A stretch of DNA of 64,000 bases, taken from positions 510,387,176-510,451,175 of the forward strand of contig CM057347.1 in assembly GCA_030015575.1 (NCBI GenBank), given 5' to 3'. The position numbers were made by a program, and so were the translations under genes. This document shows, one piece after another, positions 44,537-57,842 of the stretch. Below the pieces are notes generated by a model. That model was not told where the DNA came from. It made no database searches and saw only the letters and a program-made list of their open reading frames with translations. This DNA is from Agapanthus africanus (Eukaryota; Streptophyta; Magnoliopsida; Asparagales; Amaryllidaceae). The number at the start of each line of letters is the position of its first letter. Within the stretch, counting starts at the first letter, position 1.

Positions 44537-46797
44537 CCAACCCTACACACTACCCTCTCACCCCCCAAAATCTTGAGCCACTCTCTCAAAAGTTTCCACA
44601 AGAAGTGTGCTTCGAAATCGAGTTCCCGGCGAAGCTCTGACGGAATTCCGACGACGCGTTTTGGAGCCACCGGCGACGTAATCACCCCTCGGCCTTCCTC
44701 CCTAGTTCTCTTTACTCTTTAGAAGAGTTTAAACCTGTAAGTCCCAACCTTCTATCTCTCTCTTCTATAATTGTAAAATACGACTTTTTGGAACCCGACG
44801 GAAATCGGACAAACCGATTCCCGATCCGGTTTTTCTTAAAAATTCCACTTGTCGCCTAATACATATTATCAACCCTATTGCATGTTGACTATTAATCACC
44901 CTTAAACCAATTTAATCGCACTTTTCCACATGAAATGATAAGTTCTTTACAAAACCGTATTCCTTGCATAAAAATACCATCAAGTTCAATTTTAATGTTC
45001 TAATTAGATCCCTCACTCTTAATCATGGTTATTTTGATAACAAAACTTGTTTCATTCAATTTGGATAAAATTTCACACATGAAATGATAACGTTTATGAA
45101 TACCGTATTCTTGCACCTTAATACCCTTAAGTTTAATACAGCTTATTTCATCTTGAAACTTCACCAAAACTTAATATAAGTCACGGGGTAATGACCTACC
45201 CTTATACACACTCATTATAACCCTAATTGATAAATAACGAAAATACAGAATACGAAATTATAGGACTTTTCACTAAAATACCATAACCTTCATAACTCTT
45301 AGTTTAATCTTTAAATTGTAACTTTTCTAAATAAAACTTATACAAAATGAAAGCACGATTGGTCATGGACATCGATCGTTTATCTAAACTGTCTTGTGGG
45401 TCTAGGCAAGTGTGTCTAAGGCTAGTGGTTTTTAATTAGGCCCACGACTGTGGTTCCTTCCCACTTACCTGGCACTTATCTGGCCCCAATTGAACGTGAA
45501 GAGGCGATTTGAGGCTTCTAATGACTCATCGTTTAGACCTTAGAAATAGGCTAGTTGGCTTAGGAAACCCTAACAACTAAAATACGGAAAACTATACACT
45601 TTTACAAATAAATACCTTATATTTATAAAACTGTTTTCCTAAATGACTAGTATTTATAAAACCTAAGCAAAGTGCCACTACAACCCATCTTTGGGGAACC
45701 CGTTAGGGATAGTACGGTTCATCGTGCACCCGCGGGCTAGTAGTGCGAGATTCAGACCTCCGCAAGGAGCATTCGGTCTCGAAGGGTTTAAAATACGACT
45801 TTTAAGGAAAATGAGATTTTGGAAAATAAAATATTTATTTAAAATTATTCTTGTATTAATATATATTTTTTTATCATTTAAACACCTATTTTATTATAAT
45901 AACAAGTTTCCATTTTTTTTCTAAAATTACAAGATTAAAAGTTACATTAAAATACCATGAATTTCAAATAATCAATTAATATTTTTATTAGGATATATTC
46001 ACTAGAATAACATAAATAAAATCCATACTCATTATAACTATAAAGACGAATAACAAATACTTGAGGTGTATTTTGCAAACTATACAATATTACTTTTTAC
46101 AATAAACCCCCTCAGGTTTATAAATTACAATAAGGCCCCTAACAAATAAAGAACTTCAAATTATCTTCTCTAGTCTGACTCGGGTTAGAGTCTGATTATT
46201 TCTGACTTGAATATAATTCAAGTCAATCTATATTCTTTATATTTCAACTCAAGATGAATACATGAATCCCAGAATCCAGTTAACAATCTGTATAACTTGA
46301 CTGAACCGAACCATGGATATTCCTTTTACATGATTCCCAGTATTCCATTTACATGACTCTATGGTTATAGCCGTTTCCTGATATCATGGTTTCGGTCAGT
46401 CAGTTAATCACGCATACAATCAACACAATTTTACAAGATAACAATACAAACAAGACATCGCGGGGTTTAAGGGGTAGACTGGTACGGAATATGTTTAAGG
46501 TGGCACGAGGTGGTCACTTAAGACGTAATTACATCCATGCCGTTGTTCCGTGGCATTATCGACGGAGCCTTGTACTACAGGTTACCAAAGTCCCCGGTGT
46601 AAGTGGGACTCCTCTCGTATACACTGGCATCTTCTGTACCAGGCTACAAACAACAGCGTTAATACAACATTACAATATTATAATACAACATTAAAAGCTA
46701 CACTCTCCCTCTCTTACTCTCTGTCTATTCCTCTCTTATCTTTGGGACTTACCGAGCGACCTGTTCGCTGACGACATTCTGTTTCTCTCTTCTTTGA

Positions 46798-46881
46798 ATG
46801 TCGTCAGGTGATTTGGACCCGGCCGAGATTGAGCCATCGCAAGAAGACTTGGAGCAGTTTACTGAAGACCCTGCACTGTAG
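46798..46881 (+). other. Small acidic open frame in G3 LTR A (27 codons)
   Basis: ATG to TAG, peptide starting MSSGDLDPAEIEPSQEDLEQ. Strongly acidic and identical in all three LTRs (51646-51729, 56495-56578). It lies downstream of the TATA box in the transcribed part of the LTR. Function unknown; it may be only a leader open frame. Confidence 0.35.
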
Positions 46882-47352
46882 TTTCATTGTACACTTTTCC
46901 TTTCTGTACTTCTCATTTCCTGTTATGCCACTGTTTAGGCATCTTTTATTTCAGTTGTATTTCCTTTCATGTATTGTACAAAGAATGTTAATAAATAAAA
47001 GTTGCTGTTCTTTTTATACTCTTGTCTCTTGTGTAATATTTTATATTGCTTAGCTACGCTTAGCGTATGTACTTCTGAGTATATACGTAGCGGATCTCGT
47101 CGCGTCCACTTCGCCGTATAGTGGGAAGCGGGGCGTGACAGGTTTTGTTGGTGGCCCATGCAGGTCAGAGCTGTATGAATCCCTGTCATGCAGTTCTGGT
47201 CTGCGTGAACAACCTAAGCAATATAACACAAGAACCAGCAACTAAAACATTCTTTACAATTCATGTTCCTTGAATCTTGCAATTTCATCTTCCTTGAATC
47301 TTATCATTTCATGTACTTGAATCTGTCCTAACCCAAATTTTTCTTCAGGGTT

Positions 47353-48633
47353 ATGGATTCCCCAAACAACACCAGCACCAACGTCAACAACACACCCTCA
47401 GCACTACCTCTCACACCGGCTGTTCCTACACCACCCACTGAGCAAACAATGCTATTTGAGGCGATCCGCAGCCTTCTCGAGGGACAGCAACAACTTCTGA
47501 ACCGTTCTGAGACTAATGCTCCGGGAGTGAAACAATTCAGGGCTTTACATCCGAAGCAGTTCTCAGGAAAAGGGAGCCCACTGGAAGCTGAGGAATGGGC
47601 TCAAAGTATCGAGGATGATCTGGCCGCAGCACAAGTGCCAGACGTCGCTTGGGTCCGTGTAGCGAAACTACAACTCACGGACAACGCTCGCAATTGGTAG
47701 AAGGCGGAAGAAAGCCGTCTTGTGCAGCCTATTGAATGGAAGACTTTTCGTGAGAAGTTCGACGCGAAATACTTTCCAGCGACTGCCAGGTTTGCAATGG
47801 AGCAGCAGTTCATTCATCTACAACAAGGATCGATGTGGGAAAAATCAGTAGATGAATACGATGCTGAATTCACCATGTTAAGCCGATTCGCAGCACACTT
47901 GATACCGACGGACGATATCAGAGCCCGTCGCTTTCAACAAGGACTGGACACGGAGATTCAGGCTGCCCTAGCCACGGGAAGATTTCTGACTCATGAAGAT
48001 GCTCTGGAAGCTGCCCGCAGCTATGAAGCAGTGATAAAGGCAAGGGGCAGACCTCAGTCTGCAGGAGTGAAACGTCCTGCCACTCAGATGGCAGGAGGGG
48101 CCTCTTCAAGGCCAGCCGTTGAACTCAGAAGACTGGAAGAAGTTAAGGATCGGTCAAGACCCGATTTTTTCTTTTATTGCAAGAGGAAAGGTCACTTGTG
48201 GAAGGACTGTAGACGCGCAAAAGGCCTATGTTTGGTTTGTGGCGCGTCCAATCACGGAATTGGAAACTGTCCTTATAGACGCAACTCAGCACACACACCC
48301 GCCAACTACCTGCAGCAGCCAGCTATCCAGGCTCCTGTAACTCGTCCTGCACTCCCAGCACCACCTCCACGTAGATTTCCTGCTCAGCCAAATCGTCAAT
48401 TCCATCAGGCACTGAGAAATATGCCTCGAGTACAGGGGAATATGCCTCCGGCTAGGAGGAACGTGCCACGGCGACAGGCTTTCACTTTAGCAGCCATAGA
48501 ACCTGAAACTGTGAACCAAGGTAACCCAGGTAACCTCCTCACCACTTTGACTAAAACTTCTTTACAACCTTTAATTTTGACACCAAACTGTTACACTTTC
48601 CTTTTACAAATTTCGAGGACGAAATTTTTATAA
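47353..48633 (+). pseudogene. G3 gag, first copy, with one in-frame stop
   Basis: ATG at 47353, 426 codons to the stop at 48631-48633, interrupted by TAG at 47698-47700 after DNARNW, where gypsy gags usually have a second Trp (TGG to TAG would explain it). Contains the retrotransposon gag domain (WKTFREKFDAKYFP, then VDEYDAEFTMLSRFA), a first zinc knuckle lacking its first Cys (FFFYCKRKGHLWKDC) and a complete second knuckle (CLVCGASNHGIGNC), then a Pro/Arg/Gln tail. After QGNPGN the frame runs into non-gag sequence and the element 3' end, marking the pol deletion. Homologous to the G1 gag. The second copy has the same stop. Confidence 0.88.
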
Positions 48634-48644
48634 GGAGGGTAGAA

Positions 48645-51600
48645 TGTAACAACCATAATTTTCCTATACAAAATTTTTTCAAATATTTTTTTTAAAAATC
48701 CACAAAGGGGTATTTTAGCATGAGCACAAAATATAGGTAATTATTTTGTTTTTAATTACAAGCTACAAGAATATAATAACTCAATTTTTAGTGTACAAGA
48801 ATTTACTTTAAATTTAATGTATACTAGGAGTATTTATTCTTGCTGCTATCAGTTTAAGTAATTAAATACCACAATAATTACAAGAAGGAGCTTGTAGCTC
48901 ATTGGTAATACCTTGCATTGCTGAACCAAGCCATCAGAGTTCGAATCCCATACCCCACATTATTTTTAATATTGATTTTTTAAAAAACCTTTAGAATACC
49001 AAGAGTTTACACGTGCATATCTCACAAAAACCCCACTACACCCAAAGATGTAACACTTGCAGAGGGTAGATGAACCGTCGGGGGAGATCCAGGTCACCGG
49101 ACTCGGTCGGGAATCGGCCAACTCGGCCTTGACTCGGCCGACTCAGTGATCCGACTGAGTCACGGCCGAGTCACCCCCGATTCGGCCGATTCCGGCGAGG
49201 GTCACAACATGAAAGTTGTGTCTTTTGGTATTCCCTACGCACCTGCAAAGTTTCAGCCTCATACCACTTCCAGAGCTCTTTAAAACCCCCAATTACTCCA
49301 CTTTTAATACATTTTTATTACATTTTATCATATTTTTATTTTTAACATTTCATCTACCCTAACCCTAGCCTAACCCTATAAATACCAACCCTACACACTA
49401 CCCTCTCACCCCCCAAAATCTTGAGCCACTCTCTCAAAAGTTTCCACAAGAAGTGTGCTTCGAAATCGAGTTCCCGGCGAAGCTCTGACGGAATTCCGAC
49501 GACGCGTTTTGGAGCCACCGGCGACGTAATCACCCCTCGGCCTTCCTCCCTAGTTCTCTTTACTCTTTAGAAGAGTTTAAACCTGTAAGTCCCAACCTTC
49601 TATCTCTCTCTTCTATAATTGTAAAATACGACTTTTTGGAACCCGACGGAAATCGGACAAACCGATTCCCGATCCGGTTTTTCTTAAAAATTCCACTTGT
49701 CGCCTAATACATATTATCAACCCTATTGCATGTTGACTATTAATCACCCTTAAACCAATTTAATCGCACTTTTCCACATGAAATGATAAGTTCTTTACAA
49801 AACCGTATTCCTTGCATAAAAATACCATCAAGTTCAATTTTAATGTTCTAATTAGATCCCTCACTCTTAATCATGGTTATTTTGATAACAAAACTTGTTT
49901 CATTCAATTTGGATAAAATTTCACACATGAAATGATAACGTTTATGAATACCGTATTCTTGCACCTTAATACCCTTAAGTTTAATACAGCTTATTTCATC
50001 TTGAAACTTCACCAAAACTTAATATAAGTCACGGGGTAATGACCTACCCTTATACACACTCATTATAACCCTAATTGATAAATAACGAAAATACAGAATA
50101 CGAAATTATAGGACTTTTCACTAAAATACCATAACCTTCATAACTCTTAGTTTAATCTTTAAATTGTAACTTTTCTAAATAAAACTTATACAAAATGAAA
50201 GCACGATTGGTCATGGACATCGATCGTTTATCTAAACTGTCTTGTGGGTCTAGGCAAGTGTGTCTAAGGCTAGTGGTTTTTAATTAGGCCCACGACTGTG
50301 GTTCCTTCCCACTTACCTGGCACTTATCTGGCCCCAATTGAACGTGAAGAGGCGATTTGAGGCTTCTAATGACTCATCGTTTAGACCTTAGAAATAGGCT
50401 AGTTGGCTTAGGAAACCCTAACAACTAAAATACGGAAAACTATACACTTTTACAAATAAATACCTTATATTTATAAAACTGTTTTCCTAAATGACTAGTA
50501 TTTATAAAACCTAAGCAAAGTGCCACTACAACCCACCTTTGGGGAACCCGTTAGGGATAGTACGGTTCATCGTGCACCCGCGGGCTAGTAGTGCGAGATT
50601 CAGACCTCCGCAAGGAGCATTCGGTCTCGAAGGGTTTAAAATACGACTTTTAAGGAAAATGAGATTTTGGAAAATAAAATATTTATTTAAAATTATTCTT
50701 GTATTAATATATATTTTTTTATCATTTAAACACCTATTTTATTATAATAACAAGTTTCCATTTTTTTTCTAAAATTACAAGATTAAAAGTTACATTAAAA
50801 TACCATGAATTTCAAATAATCAATTAATATTTTTATTAGGATATATTCACTAGAATAACATAAATAAAATCCATACTCATTATAACTATAAAGACGAATA
50901 ACAAATACTTGAGGTGTATTTTGCAAACTATACAATATTACTTTTTACAATAAACCCCCTCAGGTTTATAAATTACAATAAGGCCCCTAACAAATAAAGA
51001 ACTTCAAATTATCTTCTCTAGTCTGACTCGGGTTAGAGTCTGATTATTTCTGACTTGAATATAATTCAAGTCAATCTATATTCTTTATATTTCAACTCAA
51101 GATGAATACATGAATCCCAGAATCCAGTTAACAATCTGTATAACTTGACCGAACCGAACCATGGATATTCCTTTTACATGATTCCCAGTATTCCATTTAC
51201 ATGACTCTATGGTTATAGCCGTTTCCTGATATCATGGTTTCGGTCAGTCAGTTAATCACGCATACAATCAACACAATTTTACAAGATAACAATACAAACA
51301 AGACATCGCGGGGTTTAAGGGGTAGACTGGTACGGAATATGTTTAAGGTGGCACGAGGTGGTCACTTAAGACGTAATTACATCCATGCCGTTGTTCCGTG
51401 GCATTATCGACGGAGACTTGTACTACAGGTTACCAAAGTCCCCGGTGTAAGTGGGACTCCTCTCGTATACACTGGCATCTTCTGTACCAGGCTACAAACA
51501 ACAGCGTTAATACAACATTACAATATTATAATACAACATTAAAAGCTACACTCTCCCTCTCTTACTCTCTGTCTATTCCTCTCTTATCTTTGGGACTTAC

Positions 51601-51988
51601 CGAGCGACCTGTTCGCTGACGACATTCTGTTTCTCTCTTCTTTGAATGTCGTCAGGTGATTTGGACCCGGCCGAGATTGAGCCATCGCAAGAAGACTTGG
51701 AGCAGTTTACTGAAGACCCTGCACTGTAGTTTCATTGTACACTTTTCCTTTCTGTACTTCTCATTTCCTGTTATGCCACTGTTTAGGCATCTTTTATTTC
51801 AGTTGTATTTCCTTTCATGTATTGTACAAAGAATGTTAATAAATAAAAGTTGCTGTTCTTTTTATACTCTTGTCTCTTGTGTAATATTTTATATTGCTTA
51901 GCTACGCTTAGCGTATGTACTTCTGAGTATATACGTAGCGGACCTCGTCGCGTCCACTTCGCCGTATACTGGGAAGCGGGGCGTGACA
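48645..51988 (+). repeat. G3 LTR B (middle)
   Basis: 3344 bp, preceded by the purine tract AAGGAGGGTAGAA and followed by the second internal region, so it serves as both a 3' and a 5' LTR. TATA box at 49377-49384, tRNA-like segment at 48895-48948, palindrome at 49131-49172, acidic open frame at 51646-51729. It shares LTR C bases against LTR A along its length; private differences lie near 51150 and 51416. Confidence 0.93.
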
Positions 51989-52200
51989 GGTTTTGTTGGT
52001 GGCCCATGCAGGTCAGAGCTGTATGAATCCCTGTCATGCAGTTCTGGTCTGCGTGAACAACCTAAGCAATATAACACAAGAACCAGCAACTAAAACATTC
52101 TTTACAATTCATGTTTCTTGAATCTTGCAATTTCATCTTCCTTGAATCTTATCATTTCATGTACTTGAATCTGTCCTAACCCAAATTTTTCTTCAGGGTT

Positions 52201-53481
52201 ATGGATTCCCCAAACAACACCAGCACCAACGTCAACAACACACCCTCAGCACTACCTCTCACACCGGCTGTTCCTACACCACCCACTGAGCAAACAATGC
52301 TATTTGAGGCGATCCGCAGCCTTCTCGAGGGACAGCAACAACTTCTGAACCGTTCTGAGACTAATGCTCCGGGAGTGAAACAATTCAGGGCTTTACATCC
52401 GAAGCAGTTCTCAGGAAAAGGGAGCCCACTGGAAGCTGAGGAATGGGCTCAAAGTATCGAGGATGATCTGGCCGCAGCACAAGTGCCAGACGTCGCTTGG
52501 GTCCGTGTAGCGAAACTACAACTCACGGACAACGCTCGCAATTGGTAGAAGGCGGAAGAAAGCCGTCTTGTGCAGCCTATTGAATGGAAGACTTTTCGCG
52601 AGAAGTTCGACGCGAAATACTTTCCAGCGACTGCCAGGTTTGCAATGGAGCAGCAGTTCATTCATCTACAACAAGGATCGATGTGGGAAAAATCAGTAGA
52701 TGAATACGATGCTGAATTCACCATGTTAAGCCGATTCGCAGCACACTTGATACCGACGGACGATATCAGAGCCCGTCGCTTTCAACAAGGACTGGACACG
52801 GAGATTCAGGCTGCCCTAGCCACGGGAAGATTTCTGACTCATGAAGATGCTCTGGAAGCTGCCCGCAGCTATGAAGCAGTGATAAAGGCAAGGGGCAGAC
52901 CTCAGTCTGCAGGAGTGAAACGTCCTGCCACTCAGATGGCAGGAGGGGCCTCTTCAAGGCCAGCCGTTGAACTCAGAAGACTGGAAGAAGTTAAGGATCG
53001 GTCAAGACCCGATTTTTTCTTTTATTGCAAGAGGAAAGGTCACTTGTGGAAGGACTGTAGACGCGCAAAAGGCCTATGTTTGGTTTGTGGCGCGTCCAAT
53101 CACGGAATTGGAAACTGTCCTTATAGACGCAACTCAGCACACACACCCGCCAACTACCTGCAGCAGCCAGCTATCCAGGCTCCTGCAACTCGTCCTGCAC
53201 TCCCAGCACCACCTCCACGTAGATTTCCTGCTCAGCCAAATCGTCAATTCCATCAGGCACTGAGAAATATGCCTCGAGTACAGGGGAATATACCTCCGGC
53301 TAGGAGGAACGTGCCACGGCGACAGGCTTTCACTTTAGCAGCCATAGAACCTGAAACTGTGAATCAAGGTAACCCAGGTAACCTCCTCACCACTTTGACT
53401 AAAACTTCTTTACAACCTTTAATTTTGACACCAAACTGTTACACTTTCCTTTTACAAATTTCGAGGACGAAATTTTTATAA
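52201..53481 (+). pseudogene. G3 gag, second copy, with the same in-frame stop
   Basis: Same 426-codon frame as 47353-48633, with the shared TAG at 52546-52548. By eye the two internal regions differ at about five positions in 1504 bases, two of them changing the protein (Val to Ala in QAPxTRP, Met to Ile in QGNxPPARR). The shared stop shows the lesion existed before the unit was duplicated. Same missing first Cys in knuckle one. Confidence 0.88.
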
Positions 53482-53492
53482 GGAGGGTAGAA

Positions 53493-56400
53493 TGTAACAA
53501 CCATAATTTTCCTATACAAAATTTTTTCAAATATTTTTTTTAAAAATCCACAAAGGGGTATTTTAGCATGAGCACAAAATATAGGTAATTATTTTGTTTT
53601 TAATTACAAGCTACAAGAATATAATAACTCAATTTTTAGTGTACAAGAATTTACTTTAAATTTAATGTATACTAGGAGTATTTATTCTTGCTGCTATCAG
53701 TTTAAGTAATTAAATACCACAATAATTACAAGAAGGAGCTTGTAGCTCATTGGTAATACCTTGCATTGCTGAACCAAGCCATCAGAGTTCGAATCCCATA
53801 CCCCACATTATTTTTAATATTGATTTTTTAAAAAACCTTTAGAATACCAAGAGTTTACACGTGCATATCTCACAAAAACCCCACTACACCCAAAGATGTA
53901 ACACTTGCAGAGGGTAGATGAACCGTCGGGGGAGATCCAGGTCACCGGACTCGGTCGGGAATCGGCCAACTCGGCCTTGACTCGGCCGACTCAGTGATCC
54001 GACTGAGTCACGGCCGAGTCACCCCCGATTCGGCCGATTCCGGCGAGGGTCACAACATGAAAGTTGTGTCTTTTGGTATTCCCTACGCACCTGCAAAGTT
54101 TCAGCCTCATACCACTTCCAGAGCTCTTTAAAACCCCCAATTACTCCACTTTTAATACATTTTTATTACATTTTATCATATTTTTATTTTTAACATTTCA
54201 TCTACCCTAACCCTAGCCTAACCCTATAAATACCAACCCTACACACTACCCTCTCACCCCCCAAAATCTTGAGCCACTCTCTCAAAAGTTTCCACAAGAA
54301 GTGTGCTTCGAAATCGAGTTCCCGGCGAAGCTCTGACGGAATTCCGACGACGCGTTTTGGAGCCACCGGCGACGTAATCACCCCTCGGCCTTCCTCCCTA
54401 GTTCTCTTTACTCTTTAGAAGAGTTTAAACCTGTAAGTCCCAACCTTCTATCTCTCTCTTCTATAATTGTAAAATACGACTTTTTGGAACCCGACGGAAA
54501 TCGGACAAACCGATTCCCGATCCGGTTTTTCTTAAAAATTCCACTTGTCGCCTAATACATATTATCAACCCTATTGCATGTTGACTATTAATCACCCTTA
54601 AACCAATTTAATCGCACTTTTCCACATGAAATGATAAGTTCTTTACAAAACCGTATTCCTTGCATAAAAATACCATCAAGTTCAATTTTAATGTTCTAAT
54701 TAGATCCCTCACTCTTAATCATGGTTATTTTGATAACAAAACTTGTTTCATTCAATTTGGATAAAATTTCACACATGAAATGATAACGTTTATGAATACC
54801 GTATTCTTGCACCTTAATACCCTTAAGTTTAATACAGCTTATTTCATCTTGAAACTTCACCAAAACTTAATATAAGTCACGGGGTAATGACCTACCCTTA
54901 TACACACTCATTATAACCCTAATTGATAAATAACGAAAATACAGAATACGAAATTATAGGACTTTTCACTAAAATACCATAACCTTCATAACTCTTAGTT
55001 TAATCTTTAAATTGTAACTTTTCTAAATAAAACTTATACAAAATGAAAGCACGATTGGTCATGGACATCGATCGTTTATCTAAACTGTCTTGTGGGTCTA
55101 GGCAAGTGTGTCTAAGGCTAGTGGTTTTTAATTAGGCCCACGACTGTGGTTCCTTCCCACTTACCTGGCACTTATCTGGCCCCAATTGAACGTGAAGAGG
55201 CGATTTGAGGCTTCTAATGACTCATCGTTTAGACCTTAGAAATAGGCTAGTTGGCTTAGGAAACCCTAACAACTAAAATACGGAAAACTATACACTTTTA
55301 CAAATAAATACCTTATATTTATAAAACTGTTTTCCTAAATGACTAGTATTTATAAAACCTAAGCAAAGTGCCACTACAACCCACCTTTGGGGAACCCGTT
55401 AGGGATAGTACGGTTCATCGTGCACCCGCGGGCTAGTAGTGCGAGATTAAGACCTCCGCAAGGAGCATTCGGTCTCGAAGGGTTTAAAATACGACTTTTA
55501 AGGAAAATGAGATTTTGGAAAATAAAATATTTATTTAAAATTATTCTTGTATTAATATATATTTTTTTATCATTTAAACACCTATTTTATTATAATAACA
55601 AGTTTCCATTTTTTTTTCTAAAATTACAAGATTAAAAGTTACATTAAAATACCATGAATTTCAAATAATCAATTAATATTTTTATTAGGATATATTCACT
55701 AGAATAACATAAATAAAATCCATACTCATTATAACTATAAAGACGAATAACAAATACTTGAGGTGTATTTTGCAAACTATACAATATTACTTTTTACAAT
55801 AAACCCCCTCAGGTTTATAAATTACAATAAGGCCCCTAACAAATAAAGAACTTCAAATTATCTTCTCTAGTCTGACTCGGGTTAGAGTCTGATTATTTCT
55901 GACTTGAATATAATTCAAGTCAATCTATATTCTTTATATTTCAACTCAAGATGAATACATGAATCCCAGAATCCAGTTAACAATCTGTATAACTTGACTG
56001 AACCGAACCATGGATATTCCTTTTACATGATTCCCAGTATTCCATTTACATGACTCTATGGTTATAGCCGTTTCCTGATATCATGGTTTCGGTCAGTCAG
56101 TTAATCACGCATACAATCAACACAATTTTACAAGATAACAATACAAACAAGACATCGCGGGGTTTAAGGGGTAGACTGGTACGGAATATGTTTAAGGTGG
56201 CACGAGGTGGTCACTTAAGACGTAATTACATCCATGCCGTTGTTCCGTGGCATTATCGACGGAGCCTTGTACTACAGGTTACCAAAGTCCCCGGTGTAAG
56301 TGGGACTCCTCTCGTATACACTGGCATCTTCTGTACCAGGCTACAAACAACAGCGTTAATACAACATTACAATATTATAATACAACATTAAAAGCTACAC

Positions 56401-56837
56401 TCTCCCTCTCTTACTCTCTGTCTATTCCTCTCTTATCTTTGGGACTTACCGAGCGACCTGTTCGCTGACGACATTCTGTTTCTCTCTTCTTTGAATGTCG
56501 TCAGGTGATTTGGACCCGGCCGAGATTGAGCCATCGCAAGAAGACTTGGAGCAGTTTACTGAAGACCCTGCACTGTAGTTTCATTGTACATTTTTCCTTT
56601 CTGTACTTCTCATTTCCTGTTATGCCACTGTTTAGGCATCTTTTATTTCAGTTGTATTTCCTTTCATGTATTGTACAAAGAATGTTAATAAATAAAAGTT
56701 GCTGTTCTTTTTATACTCTTGTCTCTTGTGTAATATTTTATATTGCTTAGCTACGCTTAGCGTATGTACTTCTGAGTATATACGTAGCGGACCTCGTCGC
56801 GTCCACTTCGCCGTATACTGGGAAGCGGGGCGTGACA
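53493..56837 (+). repeat. G3 LTR C
   Basis: 3345 bp, one base longer through a T-run near 55610. TATA box at 54225-54232, tRNA-like segment at 53743-53796, palindrome at 53979-54020, acidic open frame at 56495-56578. Ends GGCGTGACA at the right ggcgc duplication, after which G1 LTR sequence resumes. Confidence 0.93.
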
Positions 56838-57776
56838 GGCGCGCCGTGTACTGTATTGGTTTTCCGGACTTGATTTTAATAGCATTGCGACTGTGTATAT
56901 ATTGTAGGTACCTTCGCGTGGATTCCGAGACGACGAAGCACATCGACTACGGCTGAACAATGAGTTCCGCAGGTGAGTAGATTTATATCTACGGGGGAAG
57001 TCGGGTGGATGACATATAGCACTCCCGCAAATTTTGGTGGAAACGTATATATAGAATATGGTTAAGGAAATCTATATTAGAAAACTATGGATATGATTGA
57101 AAAAGATAGTTAGATATGATAGAAATGATGTCTTGAATTGATATATAAGGATATAAAAAGTAAATGTGAATAGCGATGTATAGATATGTAGTTGCACGAG
57201 ATTAAGTATGAGATTTAGGGTAATATGACATGAGATTAATAAGATAGAATGTATATGTAAAATGACTTGATGTGAGATATTGATGTGATGAAAAAAATAT
57301 ACGATGAGATATGATGACCTGGTTTGATAGGTCGTATTATGGATGCGAGTCGATATGATATAAGTGATACCTTTGCCGGTCCCATAATATGAGATTGATA
57401 CGGATGTAACCTGGGATATAGGTATATAGATATATATAAAATGTTGTGAATCATGAGTGATATGCCGTACGAGACGTTAGGTTCGTACCCTCATTGTCAT
57501 ATAGGTTGATAGGATCCCCAAAGGTTTAATACCGCCGTACGATAGATACCGTACGTGATGAGTTTTACTTGATGATTGATCCATACCCTTGACTAGAGAC
57601 TGCCGTATGATGAATTATACCGTACGTGATGTTGTGAGGCTGAATACCGATTGATAGATTCACCGACTTGAATATGTGATAGAGACGTATACCTTATAGT
57701 ATCGATCTCACGAATTATTTTATGCTACGTTTATGTTATTCTGCATTACATATACCTGTGCTAGTACACCCACACA

Positions 57777-57842
57777 ATTATCGATGATGCGTATGTTACA
57801 CTTACACAGATTGTCGGCTCACACACCTTCATCATCGATAAT
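57777..57842. promoter_or_regulatory. Conserved stem-loop in G1 LTR
   Basis: ATTATCGATGATG (57777-57789) pairs with CATCATCGATAAT (57830-57842), extendable by one A-T pair to 14 bp. The loop keeps GGCTCACACAC as in the LARD LTRs, although sequence outside the hairpin has diverged a great deal. Confidence 0.6.

Larger units (their letters stand above)
43797..47140 (+). repeat. G3 LTR A
   Basis: TGTAACAACC...GGCGTGACA, 3344 bp. Contains a tRNA-like segment, a CTCGGC-rich palindrome, a TATA box, a small acidic open frame and poly(A) signals (AATAAA at 46990-46999). It carries at least seven bases that differ from both LTR B and LTR C. Open frames at 45691-45924, 46386-46694 and 46808-47053 have no family features and repeat in each LTR; not called. 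Confidence 0.93.
43797..56837 (+). mobile_element. G3: gag-only gypsy element in LTR-gag-LTR-gag-LTR tandem
   Basis: The whole 13041 bp is flanked by one 5-bp duplication, ggcgc (43792-43796 and 56838-56842), inside the G1 3' LTR. Three LTRs (3344, 3344 and 3345 bp) alternate with two internal regions of 1504 bp, giving a 4848 bp unit. Each internal region has a gag frame and a short 3' end (CGAGGACGAAATTT then a purine tract), but no protease, RT, RNase H or integrase, so the element is an internal-deletion derivative that needs enzymes from a partner. Copies differ by only a few bases per kb. The single duplication means one insertion event followed by, or carrying, duplication of a unit. 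Confidence 0.93.

Noticed and set aside
46386..46694. 102-codon frame in G3 LTRs (also 51234-51542, 56083-56391)
   Set aside because: Repeated only because the LTR is repeated. No ATG context, domain or codon pattern supports it, and adjacent frames are equally open.
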